Source: an uncultured Pelagibacteraceae bacterium (lineage in GTDB: Bacteria > Pseudomonadota > Alphaproteobacteria > Pelagibacterales > Pelagibacteraceae). Taken from it: 64,000 bases of DNA. The notes beneath the pieces were generated by a model. The model saw only the letters and a list, made by a program, of their open reading frames with translations. It had not been told where the DNA came from and searched no databases. This document shows positions 40,032 through 50,923 of the stretch, one piece after another (within the stretch, counting starts at the first letter, position 1; each line of letters begins with the position of its first letter). The position numbers and the translations under genes are program-made. The stretch covers positions 1 to 64,000 of the forward strand of contig CACOEA010000002.1 of NCBI GenBank assembly GCA_902626185.1. Direction: 5' to 3'.

Positions 40032-40964
40032 TTAATTGAATAAATCTGATACGGAATTTGAGTTAGCTATTCTTTTTATTGCTTCAGACATTAGCGAAGA
40101 GATCGATAGAACCTCAATTTTATTGTTATTCTTAATTTTTTGAGAATTATCAATAGTATCGGTTATGATAAGTTTTTTTATTTTTGAATTTTTAATTTTT
40201 TTAACTGCGTCTCCACTTAAAACAGCGTGAGTTATAAAAACATAAACTTCATTTGCACCATTCTTCTTTAAAGCGTCAACTGCATTAACTATAGTTCCGC
40301 CACTATCGATGATATCATCTACAATTATACAAGTTTTATTTTTTACATCTCCAATAATATTCATGACTTGTGATTTGCCTGGGGATGGTCTTCTTTTATC
40401 TATTATTGCAAGATCTGCTTTTATTCTTGTAGCCAGGCCTCTTGTTCTTTGAACACCTCCTACATCAGGCGAAACACAAATTAGTTTTTTATTATTAAAT
40501 TTATTTTTAATATATTTTGCGAACAGCGGAGTAGTAAACAAGTTGTCCACTGGCATATCAAAAAAACCTTGAATTTGACCAGCGTGCAAGTCTACAGTAA
40601 CAACTCTACTAGCCCCAGCATTAGAGATAAGGTTTGCGACAACCTTAGCAGAAATCGAGGTTCTTGGAGCAACTTTTCTATCTTGTCTTGCATAACCAAA
40701 ATATGGAATTACCGCGGTAACATTTTTGGCAGACGATCTTTTAAGAGCATCGATCACCAAAAGTAGCTCCATCAAGTTATCGTTTGCAGGGTTTGAAGTA
40801 GACTGAATTACAAAAACACTGTTTCCTCTTATATTTTCGTTAATTTCAATATAGATTTCCCCGTCAGCAAATCTTCTTATATTAGTGTTTACTAATTTTA
40901 ATTTAAGTTTTTTAGAAATATCTTTACTTAATTTAAGGTTGCTTGTTCCAGATAAAATCTTCAT
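40032..40964 (-). CDS. prs: ribose-phosphate pyrophosphokinase
   Basis: 310 aa; VIPYFGYARQDRK, VTVDLHAGQIQGFFDMPVDNL, CIIVDDIIDSGGTI. Confidence 0.98.
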   Translation of the reverse strand: MKILSGTSNLKLSKDISKKLKLKLVNTNIRRFADGEIYIEINENIRGNSVFVIQSTSNPANDNLMELLLVIDALKRSSAKNVTAVIPYFGYARQDRKVAPRTSISAKVVANLISNAGASRVVTVDLHAGQIQGFFDMPVDNLFTTPLFAKYIKNKFNNKKLICVSPDVGGVQRTRGLATRIKADLAIIDKRRPSPGKSQVMNIIGDVKNKTCIIVDDIIDSGGTIVNAVDALKKNGANEVYVFITHAVLSGDAVKKIKNSKIKKLIITDTIDNSQKIKNNNKIEVLSISSLMSEAIKRIANSNSVSDLFN

Positions 40965-41098
40965 GAAATGTAATTATTTATACAGTTATTTTTATATCTT
41001 TTCAAACCAAATCCAAATTAATGTTGTTGAAGATTTATACGTTAAAGAGCTTTAACAATTATAAATATAATAATTAAATTTGGCTAAACTTTGACAAT

Positions 41099-41869
41099 TT
41101 ATGAAATTTTATGTCTGCTTAGGCTAATAACTGAAATACACCTTCCATAATCCTTTTCTTTTAGTTTTTGAGATCTTCTATAACTAAAAAATTTATCTTT
41201 TTCTTTAAAAGTGTCATGTTTCACATTGTCAACTTTCACATTGAACTTTAAAAGTTTGTCATTAACATATTTTCTTAGATTAAATAGTTTCTTTGCGTTA
41301 TTTTTCTTTAAAAAATAAATTTTATTTTTTTTTGATTTTACTATAAATTTTCTATAAAAATTAATATCGACCTCATAGCTTTTCTGTCCAATACATGGAC
41401 CAACGCTGGCTAAAATTTTATTTTTTGAATTAAGTTTTTTAAACTTTTTTATTGTGTTTTCTATAATTCCTGAAAGCGCTCCTTTCCATCCAGCATGAAT
41501 ACATCCTATTAATTGATTTTTACTATCACAAAGAATAATTGGAACACAATCTGCAGTCACAACTCCTAAAGCATATCCTTTTATATTAGTTATTAATGCG
41601 TCAGAATAAAAATTTTTAGAATTTTTATTATTTTTGCTTATAACTATTACTTTATTGCTATGTGTTTGATGCATAAGTTTAAGATTATCTAGTTTAACTT
41701 TGATCTTTTTTGAAACAAACTTTAAATTTTTTTTAACATTAGCTTTATTATCTTTTGATCCTTTTCCACAATTTAAACCTTTATATATCCCTCTAGAAAA
41801 ACCGCCTTTTCTAGAAAAAAAACAATGTTTAATTTGCTTTATTTTTTTTAGGTTTTTAGAATAAAACAT
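41099..41869 (-). CDS. pgeF: peptidoglycan editing factor PgeF / YfiH (DUF152) family
   Basis: 256 aa; MHQTHSNKVIVI, ALGVVTADCVPIILCD, GCIHAGWKGALSGII. Confidence 0.94.
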   Translation of the reverse strand: MFYSKNLKKIKQIKHCFFSRKGGFSRGIYKGLNCGKGSKDNKANVKKNLKFVSKKIKVKLDNLKLMHQTHSNKVIVISKNNKNSKNFYSDALITNIKGYALGVVTADCVPIILCDSKNQLIGCIHAGWKGALSGIIENTIKKFKKLNSKNKILASVGPCIGQKSYEVDINFYRKFIVKSKKNKIYFLKKNNAKKLFNLRKYVNDKLLKFNVKVDNVKHDTFKEKDKFFSYRRSQKLKEKDYGRCISVISLSRHKIS

Positions 41870-42948
41870 TATTTAAATCCTAAGAAGTTGTTATTTTTAG
41901 ATTTAAAAGCAAAAATTACCTTAAACAAATCCCCCATTAATTCCTTGTGCAGTAGTCTCATTAAAGTAGATGTCATGTAATCTCTTTGTTCAAAAGTCAT
42001 ATTTTTCTTTAGCACTTTGGCTCTTTCAATTATTCCCATCTTTTCCAAAAAAAACTTTTGGGAAACTATCTTTTTAACTTTAAGCTTATTTTTAAGAAAG
42101 TACTCTTTTAAAAGGCTAAAATTTACAAGAGAGGTAATGTCAGCTCTTCCAAGGTTTTTAAATAAGTGACCCATGTTCATTTTCTTATTCTTCATAACTG
42201 CCTGAAGAGTGCTTCTGTTTACAACATTTAAATAACCATAATCTATAAGTAAAATTCCACCTGACAGATTATTTATTTTTTTGACTATCTTATTCAACTC
42301 AAGAAATCCAAGTTTAGGAAATTCTATAAATTTTAATCCTTTAAGAACTTTAAAAGTTTTAATCTTTTTTACATCTTCCTCACTAGCTTTTTGATAAGCT
42401 TCATCTAATCCTGAGACAGGATCAATAGAGTAACATTTTTCAAATATAGATTTTTTTTCTAATAAAAATTGTTTTATTGGTATTGCATCAAAAAATTCAT
42501 TACCAAAAAAAATAACTGGGCCTTTCCTTATCTTATCAAAATTTCCAATCCATTTTACTTTAGATCTTTTTAATTTTTTTTTTTGTACATTCTTAAGAAG
42601 TTCACTCTTTTCATATAAATATATATTTATAGAACTATTTAAATCAGGAAATTTTTTAATTGTGTCCACAAAAACTTTAGTAAGGCTTCCATCGCCTGGA
42701 CCAAGTTCTACAAAATTGAAATTTTTTGGTTTTCCAAGTTTTTCCCAAGCAGAAACAACCCATATTGTTATAATTTCAGAAAATAAATTTGAAATTGTTG
42801 GGGCTGTAACAAAATCACCTCGACTTCCGAAAGGGATTTTTTTTGTGTAATAACCAACATTTGGTTTATAAAGAACTGTATCAATAAATTCATCAATAGG
42901 AATTAATTTTTTAGACTTAAAATTAAAATATTCAGGATTATAAGTCAT
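41869..42948 (-). CDS. MidA/NDUFAF7-family SAM-dependent methyltransferase
   Basis: 359 aa; GDFVTAPTISNLFSEI, ELGPGDGSLTK, GNEFFDAIPIKQF, LIDYGY. Confidence 0.93.
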   Translation of the reverse strand: MTYNPEYFNFKSKKLIPIDEFIDTVLYKPNVGYYTKKIPFGSRGDFVTAPTISNLFSEIITIWVVSAWEKLGKPKNFNFVELGPGDGSLTKVFVDTIKKFPDLNSSINIYLYEKSELLKNVQKKKLKRSKVKWIGNFDKIRKGPVIFFGNEFFDAIPIKQFLLEKKSIFEKCYSIDPVSGLDEAYQKASEEDVKKIKTFKVLKGLKFIEFPKLGFLELNKIVKKINNLSGGILLIDYGYLNVVNRSTLQAVMKNKKMNMGHLFKNLGRADITSLVNFSLLKEYFLKNKLKVKKIVSQKFFLEKMGIIERAKVLKKNMTFEQRDYMTSTLMRLLHKELMGDLFKVIFAFKSKNNNFLGFK

Positions 42949-43723
42949 TTTTTTTTAAATAAAGAATTGAACCAGCAAAGATCATAAATAAACTTAACAG
43001 CATTCCCATGCTTACATAGCCAAATATAAAGCCAACCTGTGAGTCAGGTTCTCTAAAAAACTCAGAAAATATTCTAAAAATACCGTAGACAATTAAAAAC
43101 ATATAAGAGCAATTTCCTGTCTTATATTTTTTTCTGAATAAAATTAAATTCATAATTATAAATAAAACTATACCTTCAAAAAAAGCTTCATATAATTGCG
43201 AAGGATGTCTTGAACTATTATCGACGTTAGGAAAAATAACTCCCCAAAAAACATCGGTTGTTTTACCCACCAGTTCACCATTAATAAAATTAGCTATGCG
43301 TCCAAAAAATATTCCTATTGGAGCTACGTAGGATACGATATCTAATAAAAAAAAAGTTGGTACATTTTTTTTTTTAGAGAACCAATACGTGCCAATAATT
43401 ATTCCTATCAATGCTCCATGGAAAGACATACCGCCTTCCCAAATTTTTAAAATAGCTAATGGATTTGATAGGTAATATCCGAAATTGTAAAATAAAACGT
43501 ATCCGAGTCTTCCCCCTATTAATAAAGATATAATTAAATAGGTAATAAAGTTGTCAAAATCTTTAATATCAAAACCAAAATTTATATTATCGAACTTTGT
43601 TTTGATGATTTTTTTACCCAACCACCAACCAATTAAAATTCCGAAAATATAAGCCAATGAATACCATCTGATAGTTAAAAGACCAAAGTCGAATAATACC
43701 GGGTTTAAATTATGTATATACAT
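42938..43723 (-). CDS. lgt: prolipoprotein diacylglyceryl transferase
   Basis: 261 aa; WEGGMSFHGALIG, GRIANFINGELVGKTTD, RHPSQLYEA. Confidence 0.97.
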   Translation of the reverse strand: MYIHNLNPVLFDFGLLTIRWYSLAYIFGILIGWWLGKKIIKTKFDNINFGFDIKDFDNFITYLIISLLIGGRLGYVLFYNFGYYLSNPLAILKIWEGGMSFHGALIGIIIGTYWFSKKKNVPTFFLLDIVSYVAPIGIFFGRIANFINGELVGKTTDVFWGVIFPNVDNSSRHPSQLYEAFFEGIVLFIIMNLILFRKKYKTGNCSYMFLIVYGIFRIFSEFFREPDSQVGFIFGYVSMGMLLSLFMIFAGSILYLKKNDL

Positions 43724-43774
43724 GTTCTCTTATATCATATTTGAAATTAATTATTCTATCAAATAAGATAGAAT

Positions 43775-44002
43775 ATGAGCAATTCTGAAAAATTATTAAA
43801 AACTTTATCAAGTTTAATTGAAAATGGAATTTTAACTTCAAAAGATATTCAGAAAGAAATATCTACCGATTTGAAATTCAAACGAGATAAATTAGTTGAT
43901 AAATTACAGCTAGTAACAAGAGAGGAATTCGAGGTATTAAAAAAGTTAGTCTATAAACAAGAAAAAATTATTAAAAAACTATCAAAAAAAAAAATTAAAT
44001 AG
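43775..44002 (+). CDS. UbiK/BMFP-like coiled-coil protein
   Basis: 75 aa; DKLQLVTREEFEVLKKLVYKQEKIIKKL typical of the BMFP C-terminus. Confidence 0.75.
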   Translation: MSNSEKLLKTLSSLIENGILTSKDIQKEISTDLKFKRDKLVDKLQLVTREEFEVLKKLVYKQEKIIKKLSKKKIK

Positions 44003-45314
44003 GCAAAGAAATTTTTGTTTGAAGACCTTTATATTTACTCTGACTTAGTTGAATATTGCCACCATGCGAGTTTATAATATCTTCTACTATAGCCAAGCCA
44101 AGTCCAACTCCAGATTTGTTAAGGCTTCTACTTTTATCTAACCTAAAAAAAGGTTTAAACACGTTTTTATACTGGTCTTCTGGTATACCAGGTCCATCAT
44201 CTTCTATTATGATGATTAAACGATTTGGACTTTTCTGAACATTTACATAAACTTTTTCTCCATATATTAAACTATTCTGAATGACGTTTTCAAAACATCT
44301 TTTTAGAGCTGATCTTCGACCTTTCATAAGGGTATTCTCTTGACTAATGATATTTAAATTTTCATTTTTTAAATCTTTTTTAATTTCGTCAAATAAATTA
44401 GATAAATTAACTGTTATGGTTTCCTCCTGAGATTGCGTCTTTGCAAATTGCAAATAATCATTTAGCATATTTTCCATTTCATCTATATCTTTCGACATAT
44501 TTTTCGAGATATTCTTTTGCTCAATCATTGCAAGTTGAAGCTTCAACCTTGTTAAAGGAGTTCTCAAATCATGACTTATTCCAGATAACATTTCAGATCT
44601 TTGATTAAGATGTCGATTAATTCTTTTTGCCATTCTATCAAATTCGTAAGCAGCTTTTCTGATTTCTGATGCACCGGATGGTCTAAAATCATTGACGTAA
44701 TCACCTTTACCAAATCTCTCTGCAGCTTTAGCGAGTCTTACCAGCGGCCTAGTTTGATTTTTTAAAAATACTAAGGCTATCAAAATTAAAACTATAGAGG
44801 GCAGTGTTGTCCACAATAAAAATAGCCTCACGGAAGATGGGGATATCATTTCTTTAGGAACTAAAAATTCTATAACCTCATTATTTTCTAACCTTATTTT
44901 TATTTCAACTGCATTTTTAAATTTTGATGTATTAAACCAATAATTATTATTTCCGAAAGTAGATTTTAACTCTCGTCTAAGAGATCGATCCATTGGACTA
45001 AATTTTCTTTCCCCACTAGTCGATGGGAAAGGATTGTTGTTAATGTCTATTTCAAAATTAAAATTATTTTTATAACTATCTGTAAAAAAATCATAATTGT
45101 CTTTATTATTTATATAAACATCTTGAATTGTTTTTAACTGAGAAATCAATGAACGAGTTATATTTTTATTAGCTTTTATCCAAATACTGTCATAAAAAAC
45201 AATTGTTATAATTAATTGTAATATTATCGTTGGAGCTGCAACAATAATTAAAGCTCTATAGAACAATCTTTTTGGCAATATTATTTTAAGATATTTATTC
45301 AATCCAGAGAACAT
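43995..45314 (-). CDS. sensor histidine kinase, EnvZ-like
   Basis: 439 aa; two TMs, HAMP, SGISHDLRTPLTRLKLQLAM H-box, DDGPGIP, GVGLGLAIVEDI. Confidence 0.95.
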   Translation of the reverse strand: MFSGLNKYLKIILPKRLFYRALIIVAAPTIILQLIITIVFYDSIWIKANKNITRSLISQLKTIQDVYINNKDNYDFFTDSYKNNFNFEIDINNNPFPSTSGERKFSPMDRSLRRELKSTFGNNNYWFNTSKFKNAVEIKIRLENNEVIEFLVPKEMISPSSVRLFLLWTTLPSIVLILIALVFLKNQTRPLVRLAKAAERFGKGDYVNDFRPSGASEIRKAAYEFDRMAKRINRHLNQRSEMLSGISHDLRTPLTRLKLQLAMIEQKNISKNMSKDIDEMENMLNDYLQFAKTQSQEETITVNLSNLFDEIKKDLKNENLNIISQENTLMKGRRSALKRCFENVIQNSLIYGEKVYVNVQKSPNRLIIIIEDDGPGIPEDQYKNVFKPFFRLDKSRSLNKSGVGLGLAIVEDIINSHGGNIQLSQSKYKGLQTKISLPI

Positions 45315-45972
45315 AGCCTGAACCTCTTATTGTTTGTAAATATTTAGGATTTTTAGGATTAGTTTCAATTTTTTGTCTAAGTCTAGTTATCATAACATCG
45401 ATTGATCTCTCTTGACTGATTCCAGATATTTTACCTATTTCGTCTCTAGAGAAAGTTTTTCCAGGATTTGCTAGCATTTCAATTAAAACTTTTTTTTCTG
45501 ATAAATTTATTTTCTTATTGTTCTTACCAATATTAATATACATTTTGTTTAAATCTATTTTTGCTTTTCCTACAAAATATTCCTTATTTAAATCTATATT
45601 ACTATCTTTGTTAGTTATATTTTTAATTCTAAGCAATAATTCTTTTGGCTCGAAAGGCTTACTAATGTAATCGTCTGCTCCTAACTCAAGTCCTTTAATT
45701 CTATTTTCCACTTCACCTTTCGCTGTAAGTAAAATTATTGGTATTTTGTAATTCTTTTTAATTTCTCTAGTTAAATCATATCCGTTTTGACCAGGCATCA
45801 TTACATCTAAGACGATTAAATCAAACCTGAATTGGCTAACTTTAATTTTTGCATTAATCGCATCCTCTGAGGTCGAAACAATATAATCATTTTCATTGAG
45901 ATATTCTTTTAACAAATCTCTAATTCTATTATCATCATCAACTACTAAAATATGTTTTTTTCTATTTTCCAT
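45295..45972 (-). CDS. OmpR/PhoB-family response regulator (PetR-like context)
   Basis: 225 aa; ILVVDDDNRIRDLL, LDVMMPGQNGYDL, winged helix DVMITRLRQKIETNPKNPKYLQTIRGSGYVL. Confidence 0.94.
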   Translation of the reverse strand: MENRKKHILVVDDDNRIRDLLKEYLNENDYIVSTSEDAINAKIKVSQFRFDLIVLDVMMPGQNGYDLTREIKKNYKIPIILLTAKGEVENRIKGLELGADDYISKPFEPKELLLRIKNITNKDSNIDLNKEYFVGKAKIDLNKMYINIGKNNKKINLSEKKVLIEMLANPGKTFSRDEIGKISGISQERSIDVMITRLRQKIETNPKNPKYLQTIRGSGYVLWIE

Positions 45973-46402
45973 CTACTATCTTTTTTAAAACTTCTTTAAA
46001 TTTTATTACAGAGTCTGAATTAGAATTTTTTAAAGCATTAAAAATTCTCTTTTTCTGCGAATTGTAAACTGCATCAAAAAAAACTTTACCTTCTTTATTG
46101 AGATATAAGTTTTTTTTCCTTGTATCGTTCTCATCTTTTACTTGTTTCACCATCTTTGACTTTATCAAATCTCTTAAAACTCTATTTAAACTTTGTTTAG
46201 TTACTTTCAGTTTAAACATTAATTCACTTAAACTAATGCCAGGATGCCTTTCAATGAGATTTAAAGATCTCAAGTGAGCTGGCCCAAAAAATTTTTTTGA
46301 CAAAACTTCTTTTGGATCTGAAAAAGTTTCTCGATAAGCGTAGAATAAAAGTTGAATAAAATCTTTAATTTGTTCATCTTTTAGATAAAGTAAATCTTTC
46401 AT
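45962..46402 (-). CDS. MarR-family transcriptional regulator (PetP-like context)
   Basis: 146 aa; HPGISLSELMFKLKVTKQSLNRVLRDLIKSKMVKQVKDENDTRKKNLYLNKEG. Confidence 0.92.
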   Translation of the reverse strand: MKDLLYLKDEQIKDFIQLLFYAYRETFSDPKEVLSKKFFGPAHLRSLNLIERHPGISLSELMFKLKVTKQSLNRVLRDLIKSKMVKQVKDENDTRKKNLYLNKEGKVFFDAVYNSQKKRIFNALKNSNSDSVIKFKEVLKKIVDGK

Positions 46403-46477
46403 AATGGTAAGTTATATTGACTTATCCTAATAAGAAATATACTTTTTTGATACAAAAAAATCTATATATACGTCAAA

Positions 46478-47365
46478 ATGGAAAGCATACCATACGATAA
46501 AAGGACTGGGAAAATTTGGTTTAATGGGGAAACCGTTGAATGGGCAAATGCAAATATTCATATTTTAAATCATGGTCTTCATTACGCTAGCTGTGTTTTT
46601 GAAGGTGAACGAGTATATGATGGAGAAATATTTAGATTAGAAGAACACACAGAAAGATTATTTTACTCAGCTAAAAGAATGGGAATCAAAGTTCCGTATA
46701 CACAAAAGGAAATTAATGATGCTTGTAAAAATATTATTAATATTCAAAATGTTAAAAACGGGTATGTGAGACCTGTAATATGGAGGGGAAGTGAGATGAT
46801 GGCTATTTCAGCTCAGAAAAATAAAATCCATACCGCAATAGCTACTTGGGAATGGGGTTCGTACTTTGATCCAAAGTTAAAACTTAAGGGAATTAAACTA
46901 AATATATCTTCATGGAGAAGGCCTAACCCAAATTCAATACCTTGGGATACTAAAGCAGCTGGTTTATATATGATTTGTACACTTTCAAAACACGAGGCGG
47001 AAGCTAAAGGATTTACAGACTCTTTAATGCTTGATCATGAAGGAAATATAGCTGAAGCAACAGGCGCTAATGTTTTTTTTAAAGATAAATCTGGAGAAAT
47101 TCACACACCTATTCCAGATTCATTTTTAGATGGAATCACTAGAAGAGAGGTTATTAAAATTGCGAAATCAAAAGGTTTAAAAGTTATGGAAAGAAAAATA
47201 AAACCTGAGGAAATGAAAGATTTTGAAGGATGTTTTTTAACTGGCACTGCAGCAGAAGTTACTCCTGTTTCACAAATAGATAAATATAATTTTAAAGTTT
47301 GTGGTACCATATCTGATTTGTCCGACGCCTATCAAAATTTAGTTAGAAAAAAAACTGCTGCTTAA
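46478..47365 (+). CDS. ilvE: branched-chain amino acid aminotransferase
   Basis: 295 aa; HYASCVFEGERVYDG, AEATGANVFF, GCFLTGTAAEVTPV. Confidence 0.95.
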   Translation: MESIPYDKRTGKIWFNGETVEWANANIHILNHGLHYASCVFEGERVYDGEIFRLEEHTERLFYSAKRMGIKVPYTQKEINDACKNIINIQNVKNGYVRPVIWRGSEMMAISAQKNKIHTAIATWEWGSYFDPKLKLKGIKLNISSWRRPNPNSIPWDTKAAGLYMICTLSKHEAEAKGFTDSLMLDHEGNIAEATGANVFFKDKSGEIHTPIPDSFLDGITRREVIKIAKSKGLKVMERKIKPEEMKDFEGCFLTGTAAEVTPVSQIDKYNFKVCGTISDLSDAYQNLVRKKTAA

Positions 47366-47946
47366 TCTTTACTGTCTTCGCTAATAGCATGATCTATTCC
47401 TTTTCTCATATATTCATAACCAGTAAATAAAGTGAGAAATGAGGACAACCACAAAAGTATAATTCCAATTGTCTGAGCATTATAATCTTGAAAATTTACT
47501 ATTTTATTTCCACTTTCCCCTGTTAGCAAAATAGCTATTGATAGCATTTGTAATAAAGTTTTTAATTTAGAAAGACTTGTTACTGGCATTTTAATACTTC
47601 CTTTTGCTAAAAACTCTCTTAAACCAGAAATTAAGATTTCTCTTGTCAAAATTATTATAGCTGCAATGACTTCATAATTTTTTATAGTTCCATTCATTAC
47701 TAATAAAATTAAAGCAGCGGCTACTAATATTTTATCTGCAATAGGATCGAGCAATTCACCTAATTTAGACTCTTCTTTAAATAACCTTGCTAAAAGGCCG
47801 TCTAGAAAATCAGTAAAACTTGCAAGTACGAATAAAAAAAAAGGTATTAGGTCGCCGAAAAAACCTGGAATAAAAAAGCTTAAAACAAAAATTGGCACTA
47901 TAATAATTCTACCAATAGTTAAAATATTTGGAATTTTTAGATTCAT
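47362..47946 (-). CDS. pgsA: CDP-diacylglycerol-glycerol-3-phosphate 3-phosphatidyltransferase
   Basis: 194 aa; TDFLDGLLARLFKEESKLGELLDPIADKIL (CDP-alcohol phosphotransferase motif). Confidence 0.95.
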   Translation of the reverse strand: MNLKIPNILTIGRIIIVPIFVLSFFIPGFFGDLIPFFLFVLASFTDFLDGLLARLFKEESKLGELLDPIADKILVAAALILLVMNGTIKNYEVIAAIIILTREILISGLREFLAKGSIKMPVTSLSKLKTLLQMLSIAILLTGESGNKIVNFQDYNAQTIGIILLWLSSFLTLFTGYEYMRKGIDHAISEDSKD

Positions 47947-47949
47947 TTT

Positions 47950-49785
47950 CTATTCGTGAAAATAATTATATATTTTATTTGCTATATTGTCTTCAATTCC
48001 TTCAACTGATTTCAAGTCATCTAAACTTGCAGACTCGACTGCTCTAGCAGACCCAAAATGATTAAGCAAAGCCCTTTTTCTTTGTTGACCTATTCCTTGA
48101 ATTTGATCGAGCAAAGATTTGCTTAAGCTTTTCTTTCTTCTGGCCCTGTGTGTGCTGATAGCGAACCTGTGAGCTTCATCTCTTAATCTTTGAATAAAAA
48201 ATAGCAACGGATCGCTTCTATTCAAAATAAATTCTTTATTTTTATAGTAAATTCTTTCTTCACCAGCGTTTCTCTTTTTTCCTTTAGCGACAGCCAAAAT
48301 TGGTAAATCGTGTAAGCCTAATTCATTAAGAACTTCTCTAGAAATTGAATATTGTCCTTTACCCCCATCTACTATTACTAAGTCTGGCAAAGAAAGTGAT
48401 CCATTTTTTTCTTTGATAGCTTTAGAAAATCTTCTAAACAACACTTCCTTCATCATTCCATAGTCATCACCTTTAACCCTGTCATCTTTAATATTAAATT
48501 TCCTATACCTTTTTTTAATGAATCCCTCATGCCCAAAGCAAATTAAGGCTCCAACAGAATCTGAACCTTGTATATGACTATTGTCGTAAACTTCAATTAG
48601 ATCAATATTGTTGTTAAGTTTGAATTTTGTTGCTAAACCCTCAATCAAATTATTATTAGTGTCTGACTGTATTAATTTTTGAGTTAAAGCTTGTTTTGCA
48701 TTTTTTTCTGCAAGTTTTGAAATGTTTATTTCATTTTTAGATTTTGCTAGTTTTATAACAATTTGTTTATTTTCTTTACTTGAAAATGTTTTTTCTAAAA
48801 GCTTTCTTTCACTAACGACTTGATTGGTAATGATTAAACAAGGAATAGTTTTATTTTCGTAAAATTGAGATATGAAGGAAGAGAGAATATCTTGCATTGT
48901 ATCATCAGCATCATGTTTAGGATAAAAAGCTTGATTCCCCCAATTTTGCTTAGATCTAAAAAAGAAAACTTGTACACATGTTTTACCTGTTTCTTTATAA
49001 ATACTTATTACATCTGCTTCATATAAATTAGTTTGATTAATTTTTTGTGAAGTTTGTATTTGAGTTAGAGCTTTTATTCTATCTCTTGCAATGGCGGCTT
49101 TTTCATAATCAAGCTCTTTACTGGCTTTTTCCATTTCCTTTGATAAATTTTTTTGAATCCTTCTAGACTTTCCAGAAATAAAATCGATTGCATCGTTAAC
49201 TGTAGATAAATATATCTCCTCTTTTATATGACCAACACATGGACCAGAACATCTTTTTATTTGATAAAGAATACAAGGTCGATCTCTATTTTTGAAAACT
49301 GTGTCGTCACAAACTCTTAGCTGAAAAATTTTCTGTAATATTTTGATTGTCCAATTGGCTGAACCAATAGATGCAAATGGCCCAAAGTAATAACCAGTCT
49401 TTGTTTTTTTTCCTCTTAGCTTTGTTAATTGAGGCCATTTATCTTTGTTGCCTATATATATGTAAGGAAAAGATTTATCATCTCTTAAAAGAATATTATA
49501 CCTAGGTTTATATTTTTTTATTAAATTTGCCTCTAAAAGCAGTGCCTCGCTTTCATTACTGGTAGTCGTGGTTTCAAGGTTATGGGTAAGAGACAACATC
49601 CTTTCAGTTCTAATAGGTAAATTAGAATCAGTTACATAACTTTTTAGTCTATTAGGTATGTTTTTTGCTTTTCCAATATAAAGTATTTCTCCTGTTGAGC
49701 TTAGCATTTTGTAAACCCCAGGATTTTTAGCTATTAAGGGTATTTTGTCTTTTATAATTTTTTTACCTTGTTCTAAACTATCCAT
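47950..49785 (-). CDS. uvrC: excinuclease ABC subunit C
   Basis: 611 aa; [54 protein letters not shown]-terminal HhH. Confidence 0.97.
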   Translation of the reverse strand: MDSLEQGKKIIKDKIPLIAKNPGVYKMLSSTGEILYIGKAKNIPNRLKSYVTDSNLPIRTERMLSLTHNLETTTTSNESEALLLEANLIKKYKPRYNILLRDDKSFPYIYIGNKDKWPQLTKLRGKKTKTGYYFGPFASIGSANWTIKILQKIFQLRVCDDTVFKNRDRPCILYQIKRCSGPCVGHIKEEIYLSTVNDAIDFISGKSRRIQKNLSKEMEKASKELDYEKAAIARDRIKALTQIQTSQKINQTNLYEADVISIYKETGKTCVQVFFFRSKQNWGNQAFYPKHDADDTMQDILSSFISQFYENKTIPCLIITNQVVSERKLLEKTFSSKENKQIVIKLAKSKNEINISKLAEKNAKQALTQKLIQSDTNNNLIEGLATKFKLNNNIDLIEVYDNSHIQGSDSVGALICFGHEGFIKKRYRKFNIKDDRVKGDDYGMMKEVLFRRFSKAIKEKNGSLSLPDLVIVDGGKGQYSISREVLNELGLHDLPILAVAKGKKRNAGEERIYYKNKEFILNRSDPLLFFIQRLRDEAHRFAISTHRARRKKSLSKSLLDQIQGIGQQRKRALLNHFGSARAVESASLDDLKSVEGIEDNIANKIYNYFHE

Positions 49786-50171
49786 TATATTTTCGTTTTA
49801 ATAACCTCTATTCCTACTGATTTTGTTTCTTTGATTATTTCTAATTTTTCAATCTTTAATCTTATCTTCTTTACATTCTTATTTTTAAAAATTTCGTCAA
49901 GTATTGACTCTGATAAACTCTCCAGCAATTCATAATGTTTTTTATCAGTTAATTTTTTTATGCTATTAATAATAGTTTCGTAATTGATAATGGATTTAAT
50001 TTCCGGTTTTAAATTTGAGTCTGTAGTTATTTCTAAATTGAATTTTACTTTTTGTTTTTTTAATTTTTCAAATTGATGAATACCAACAGATATTAATAAA
50101 ACGAGATCTTTAACTAAAACTTTTTTGATATATTTGTATTTTTGTTTATTTTTAAATTTTAAAATTTTCAT
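49785..50171 (-). CDS. folB: dihydroneopterin aldolase-like
   Basis: 128 aa; [39 protein letters not shown]. Confidence 0.82.
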   Translation of the reverse strand: MKILKFKNKQKYKYIKKVLVKDLVLLISVGIHQFEKLKKQKVKFNLEITTDSNLKPEIKSIINYETIINSIKKLTDKKHYELLESLSESILDEIFKNKNVKKIRLKIEKLEIIKETKSVGIEVIKTKI

Positions 50172-50923
50172 TCTTTTATATTAATTATATCAGGAGTTTT
50201 CCAAGCTAAACGTTGACCACTATCAACATTAATCACTTGACCGGTTATATTACTATTATCAATTAAAAATTTTACTGCAGAGCAAATATTTTTTGTTTCT
50301 ACTTTTTTTCTTAAAATTGTTGACTTCCACTGTTTCTTAAAATGTATTTCAGATTGACGTTTATTTTTTAATGTTGGTCCTGGAGAGATTGCGTTTACTC
50401 TTATGTTTGGTGCAAGCTTCATAGCCGAAGTTTTAGTCAAAGTGACCATACCACTTTTGCTCAAAGTATAAGATAAAAAAAATGGGGTTAGTTTTTCAAC
50501 TCTTTGATCAATTATATTGATAATATTACCTGCTTTACCTTTATATATTCTAGAAAAGTCTCTAGTTAAAATTGCAGGCGCTTTGAGGTTTACATTTATA
50601 TGTTTTGAAAAACTTGTGTTAGAAAAATTATACAAATTATCATTTTCGAATACTGATGCATTATTCACTAAACAATTTAAACCTTTCATTTTTTTATATG
50701 CATTAGAAATTATCTTTTGGGTTTGTTTATGATTGTTTAAGTCAGCTTTTAAAAGATGTACAATTGAACCTAAGTTTTCTAATTCTTTTTTCAGTTTTTT
50801 TGCATCATTAAATGATTTTGAATAGTGTATAACAATTTGAGTATTGTAGTTAGCTAATCCTAAGGCTATAGCCTTTCCAATCCTCGTAGCACCTCCGGTG
50901 ATAATTATTTTTTTGGTTTCCAT
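50168..50923 (-). CDS. SDR oxidoreductase, pteridine-reductase-like
   Basis: 251 aa; [62 protein letters not shown]. Confidence 0.85.
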   Translation of the reverse strand: METKKIIITGGATRIGKAIALGLANYNTQIVIHYSKSFNDAKKLKKELENLGSIVHLLKADLNNHKQTQKIISNAYKKMKGLNCLVNNASVFENDNLYNFSNTSFSKHINVNLKAPAILTRDFSRIYKGKAGNIINIIDQRVEKLTPFFLSYTLSKSGMVTLTKTSAMKLAPNIRVNAISPGPTLKNKRQSEIHFKKQWKSTILRKKVETKNICSAVKFLIDNSNITGQVINVDSGQRLAWKTPDIINIKE

